Below are positions 13,301 to 14,618 of a stretch of DNA of 14,618 bases, one piece after another. Numbering within the stretch: the stretch's first letter is position 1; each line of letters opens with the position of its first letter. Source of the stretch: Rhodospirillaceae bacterium (lineage in GTDB: Bacteria; Pseudomonadota; Alphaproteobacteria; MPNO01; UBA2964). The translations under genes were made by a program, and so were the position numbers. The stretch spans positions 1 through 14,618 of the forward strand of contig JABJKO010000304.1 of assembly GCA_018660305.1 (NCBI GenBank), in the 5' to 3' direction. The notes under the pieces were generated by a model that saw nothing but the letters and a program-made list of their open reading frames with translations, was not told the origin of the DNA and did no database searches.

Positions 13301-14053
13301 GTGGCTGATCTTCGTGATGATGGTTCGCAGCATGTACTGGTCGTTGACGACGACGACCTGTTCCGCGAATCTTTGCAGCAGAATCTAATCGATGCGGGAT
13401 ACGATACCATCGCGTTCCCGGATGGGGCGTCCGTGCTCGCTTATCTGACATCCGGCAAAACCGCCGATCTGATCCTGCTCGATTGGCGCATGGATGAGAT
13501 GACCGGTATTGAAGTCCTCAAACATCTCCGTGAAATAAGCGAAGATACCCCGGTTATATTTCTGACCGCTTTGTCCGATCAGATGTATGAAGAGGCTGCC
13601 CTTATCGGAGGGGCCGTTGATTTCGTCGACAAATCCAGAAGCTTCACGATTTTGAAAAGGCGCATCGACCTCATCATGGACGGTCCGAAGGCGCGTGCGG
13701 GTGAGGGCGAGGTGGTTTCGGTCGCGGAAGATCCCGTGGAATCCGGACCTCTTCATCTGAATCCTGATGTCGGCCGGGCCCATTGGAACGGTGCGGAGGT
13801 CAATCTCACGCTGACCGAATTCAGAATCGTGAACTATCTTGCGCGCCGTGCGGGTCAGGATGTGCGTTACCGTGAACTTTATGACCTTGTTCGGGGCGAG
13901 GGCTTTATCGCCGGTATCGGAGAAGAGGGCTATAGGGCCAATGTGCGGGCCTTTATCAAACGCATTCGGCAAAAATTCCGCGACGTGGATACGAATTTCG
14001 ATTGCATAGAGAATTATCCGGGCTTCGGGTACCGTTGGCGTGATCACCAATAA
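13301..14053 (+). CDS. OmpR/PhoB-class response regulator (ChvI-like)
   Basis: A 250-residue cytoplasmic transcription factor. The receiver domain (about 10-122) has the acidic pair D16/D17 in VVDDDD, phosphoacceptor D61 in LILLDWRMD, T89 in VIFLTA and K111 in VDFVDKS. The winged-helix DNA-binding domain (about 150-248) has LTLTEFRIVNYLARRAGQDVRYRELYDLVRG, the recognition-helix region ANVRAFIKRIRQKFRD, and the wing CIENYPGFGYRW. The RELYDLVRGEGF...EEGYRANVRAFIKRIRQKF pattern resembles ChvI, the acid/envelope-stress regulator of alphaproteobacteria. I choose the GTG at 13301 because CGGGAA precedes it at a suitable distance. An in-frame ATG at 13280, overlapping the lipoprotein gene, has no ribosome binding site. 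The sensor kinase gene overlaps its 3' end by 14 bases. Confidence 0.92.
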   Translation: MADLRDDGSQHVLVVDDDDLFRESLQQNLIDAGYDTIAFPDGASVLAYLTSGKTADLILLDWRMDEMTGIEVLKHLREISEDTPVIFLTALSDQMYEEAALIGGAVDFVDKSRSFTILKRRIDLIMDGPKARAGEGEVVSVAEDPVESGPLHLNPDVGRAHWNGAEVNLTLTEFRIVNYLARRAGQDVRYRELYDLVRGEGFIAGIGEEGYRANVRAFIKRIRQKFRDVDTNFDCIENYPGFGYRWRDHQ

Positions 14054-14618
14054 ACTCACCTTCAAGCTGCCCTTCAATTTCAGGCGGCCTCTCAATGTCT
14101 ACGATCGGCTGGGTCGCCAGAGCCGGCGTCTGTGGCGGTCCGGAATGGACCGTTTGCAGGCGTTCAAGGTACCGGCCTTCAAGCTGAATTCTGATTTTGC
14201 AGCCCGCTGGGTGAAATTGTGGCGCGCCGCCGCCGTCAAATTAGCCCTCCTCCTCGCTATTTTTGTGGCTGTGCCCTTTATTCTCTACGGGCAGTTCCGC
14301 GCGGCGGATGAAGAAAAGCAACAGATTTTGCTGAAGAGCGCGCAGGAACAGGGTCGGTTGGTGGTGGTGAGCATCACTCCCTTACTAACGCGCTTTGATC
14401 CGGCGACGTCCAAGCGCCTCGGCGAACTTTTGAACCAGATCAGCAGCGGAGACACCAACATCAAGGTCCTGTTGCGTCCCAAAAACGCGACAAGTGCGGA
14501 CCAATTTTACTATGTGGCTTCGGCGCCCACGGTTTCCGCCGCGTATCTGGCGGCGGAGCAGAAACAACTCGGCGATTCCGGTGTGCTTAAACGGGTACCG
14601 GCAACTTGCCGTGAGGCG
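14040..14618 (+). CDS. Sensor histidine kinase (ChvG-like), N-terminal part, partial
   Basis: An open frame of 193 codons runs to the right edge without a stop. The likely start is the GTG at 14040, overlapping the regulator's stop by 14 bases; an in-frame ATG at 14145 is the main alternative. The N-terminus is basic and cytoplasmic (about 1-58), with two similar short motifs TFKLPFNFRRP and AFKVPAFKLN. A membrane helix follows (about 62-80, VKLALLLAIFVAVPFILYG), then a periplasmic sensor segment beginning QFRAADEEKQQILLKSAQEQGRLVVVSITPLLTRFDPATSKRLGELLNQI. This layout and its position after a ChvI-like regulator fit a ChvG-type kinase. The HAMP, dimerisation/phosphoacceptor and ATPase domains lie beyond the window, so kinase identity is inferred from the operon and the N-terminal pattern. 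Confidence 0.82.
   Translation, partial: MITNKLTFKLPFNFRRPLNVYDRLGRQSRRLWRSGMDRLQAFKVPAFKLNSDFAARWVKLWRAAAVKLALLLAIFVAVPFILYGQFRAADEEKQQILLKSAQEQGRLVVVSITPLLTRFDPATSKRLGELLNQISSGDTNIKVLLRPKNATSADQFYYVASAPTVSAAYLAAEQKQLGDSGVLKRVPATCREA

Overview
The window looks like ordinary chromosome from an alphaproteobacterium, probably a Rhodospirillales-type organism. The evidence is a circularly permuted two-piece tmRNA gene, an alpha-type SspB, the hflK-hflC-DUF2065 cluster, and a ChvI/ChvG-like two-component pair. No taxon can be named from sequence reading alone. Nearly all genes are housekeeping. I see no phage, insertion sequence, CRISPR array or defence system.

Layout. Positions 1-190 (minus) hold the start of a small glycine-zipper lipoprotein, divergent from pdxH (374-964). 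A two-domain universal stress protein and a short-chain dehydrogenase follow on the plus strand to 2770. From 6112 down to 2772 the minus strand carries ssrA (tmRNA), sspB, a class I fumarase and a PadR-like regulator. ssrA and sspB are functionally linked: tmRNA tags stalled nascent proteins, and SspB hands the tagged proteins to ClpXP. A perfect 28-bp-arm palindrome sits between the two genes.

From 6162 the plus strand carries thyA and folA, a folate/dTMP pair only 5 bp apart, then an exported L,D-transpeptidase. A convergent minus-strand pair follows: the Fe-S carrier ATPase Mrp/ApbC and a metallo-beta-lactamase-fold hydrolase. Divergent from mrp is a plus-strand run: hflK, hflC, a DUF2065 membrane peptide, a BamE-like lipoprotein, an OmpR-class response regulator and the first 193 codons of its sensor kinase, which runs off the right edge. 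This half groups membrane-protein quality control with envelope sensing.

The most informative discovery is the split tmRNA at 5829-6112 (minus). It was recognised from its 7-bp acceptor helix, CCA end, GGATCGACG block and a decapeptide reading frame ANDNDLALAA. Secondary points are a perfect operator-like palindrome over the PadR-type gene's -10 region with an apparently leaderless start, the large intergenic palindrome, and a 14-bp tandem duplication across the stop codon of the hydrolase gene.
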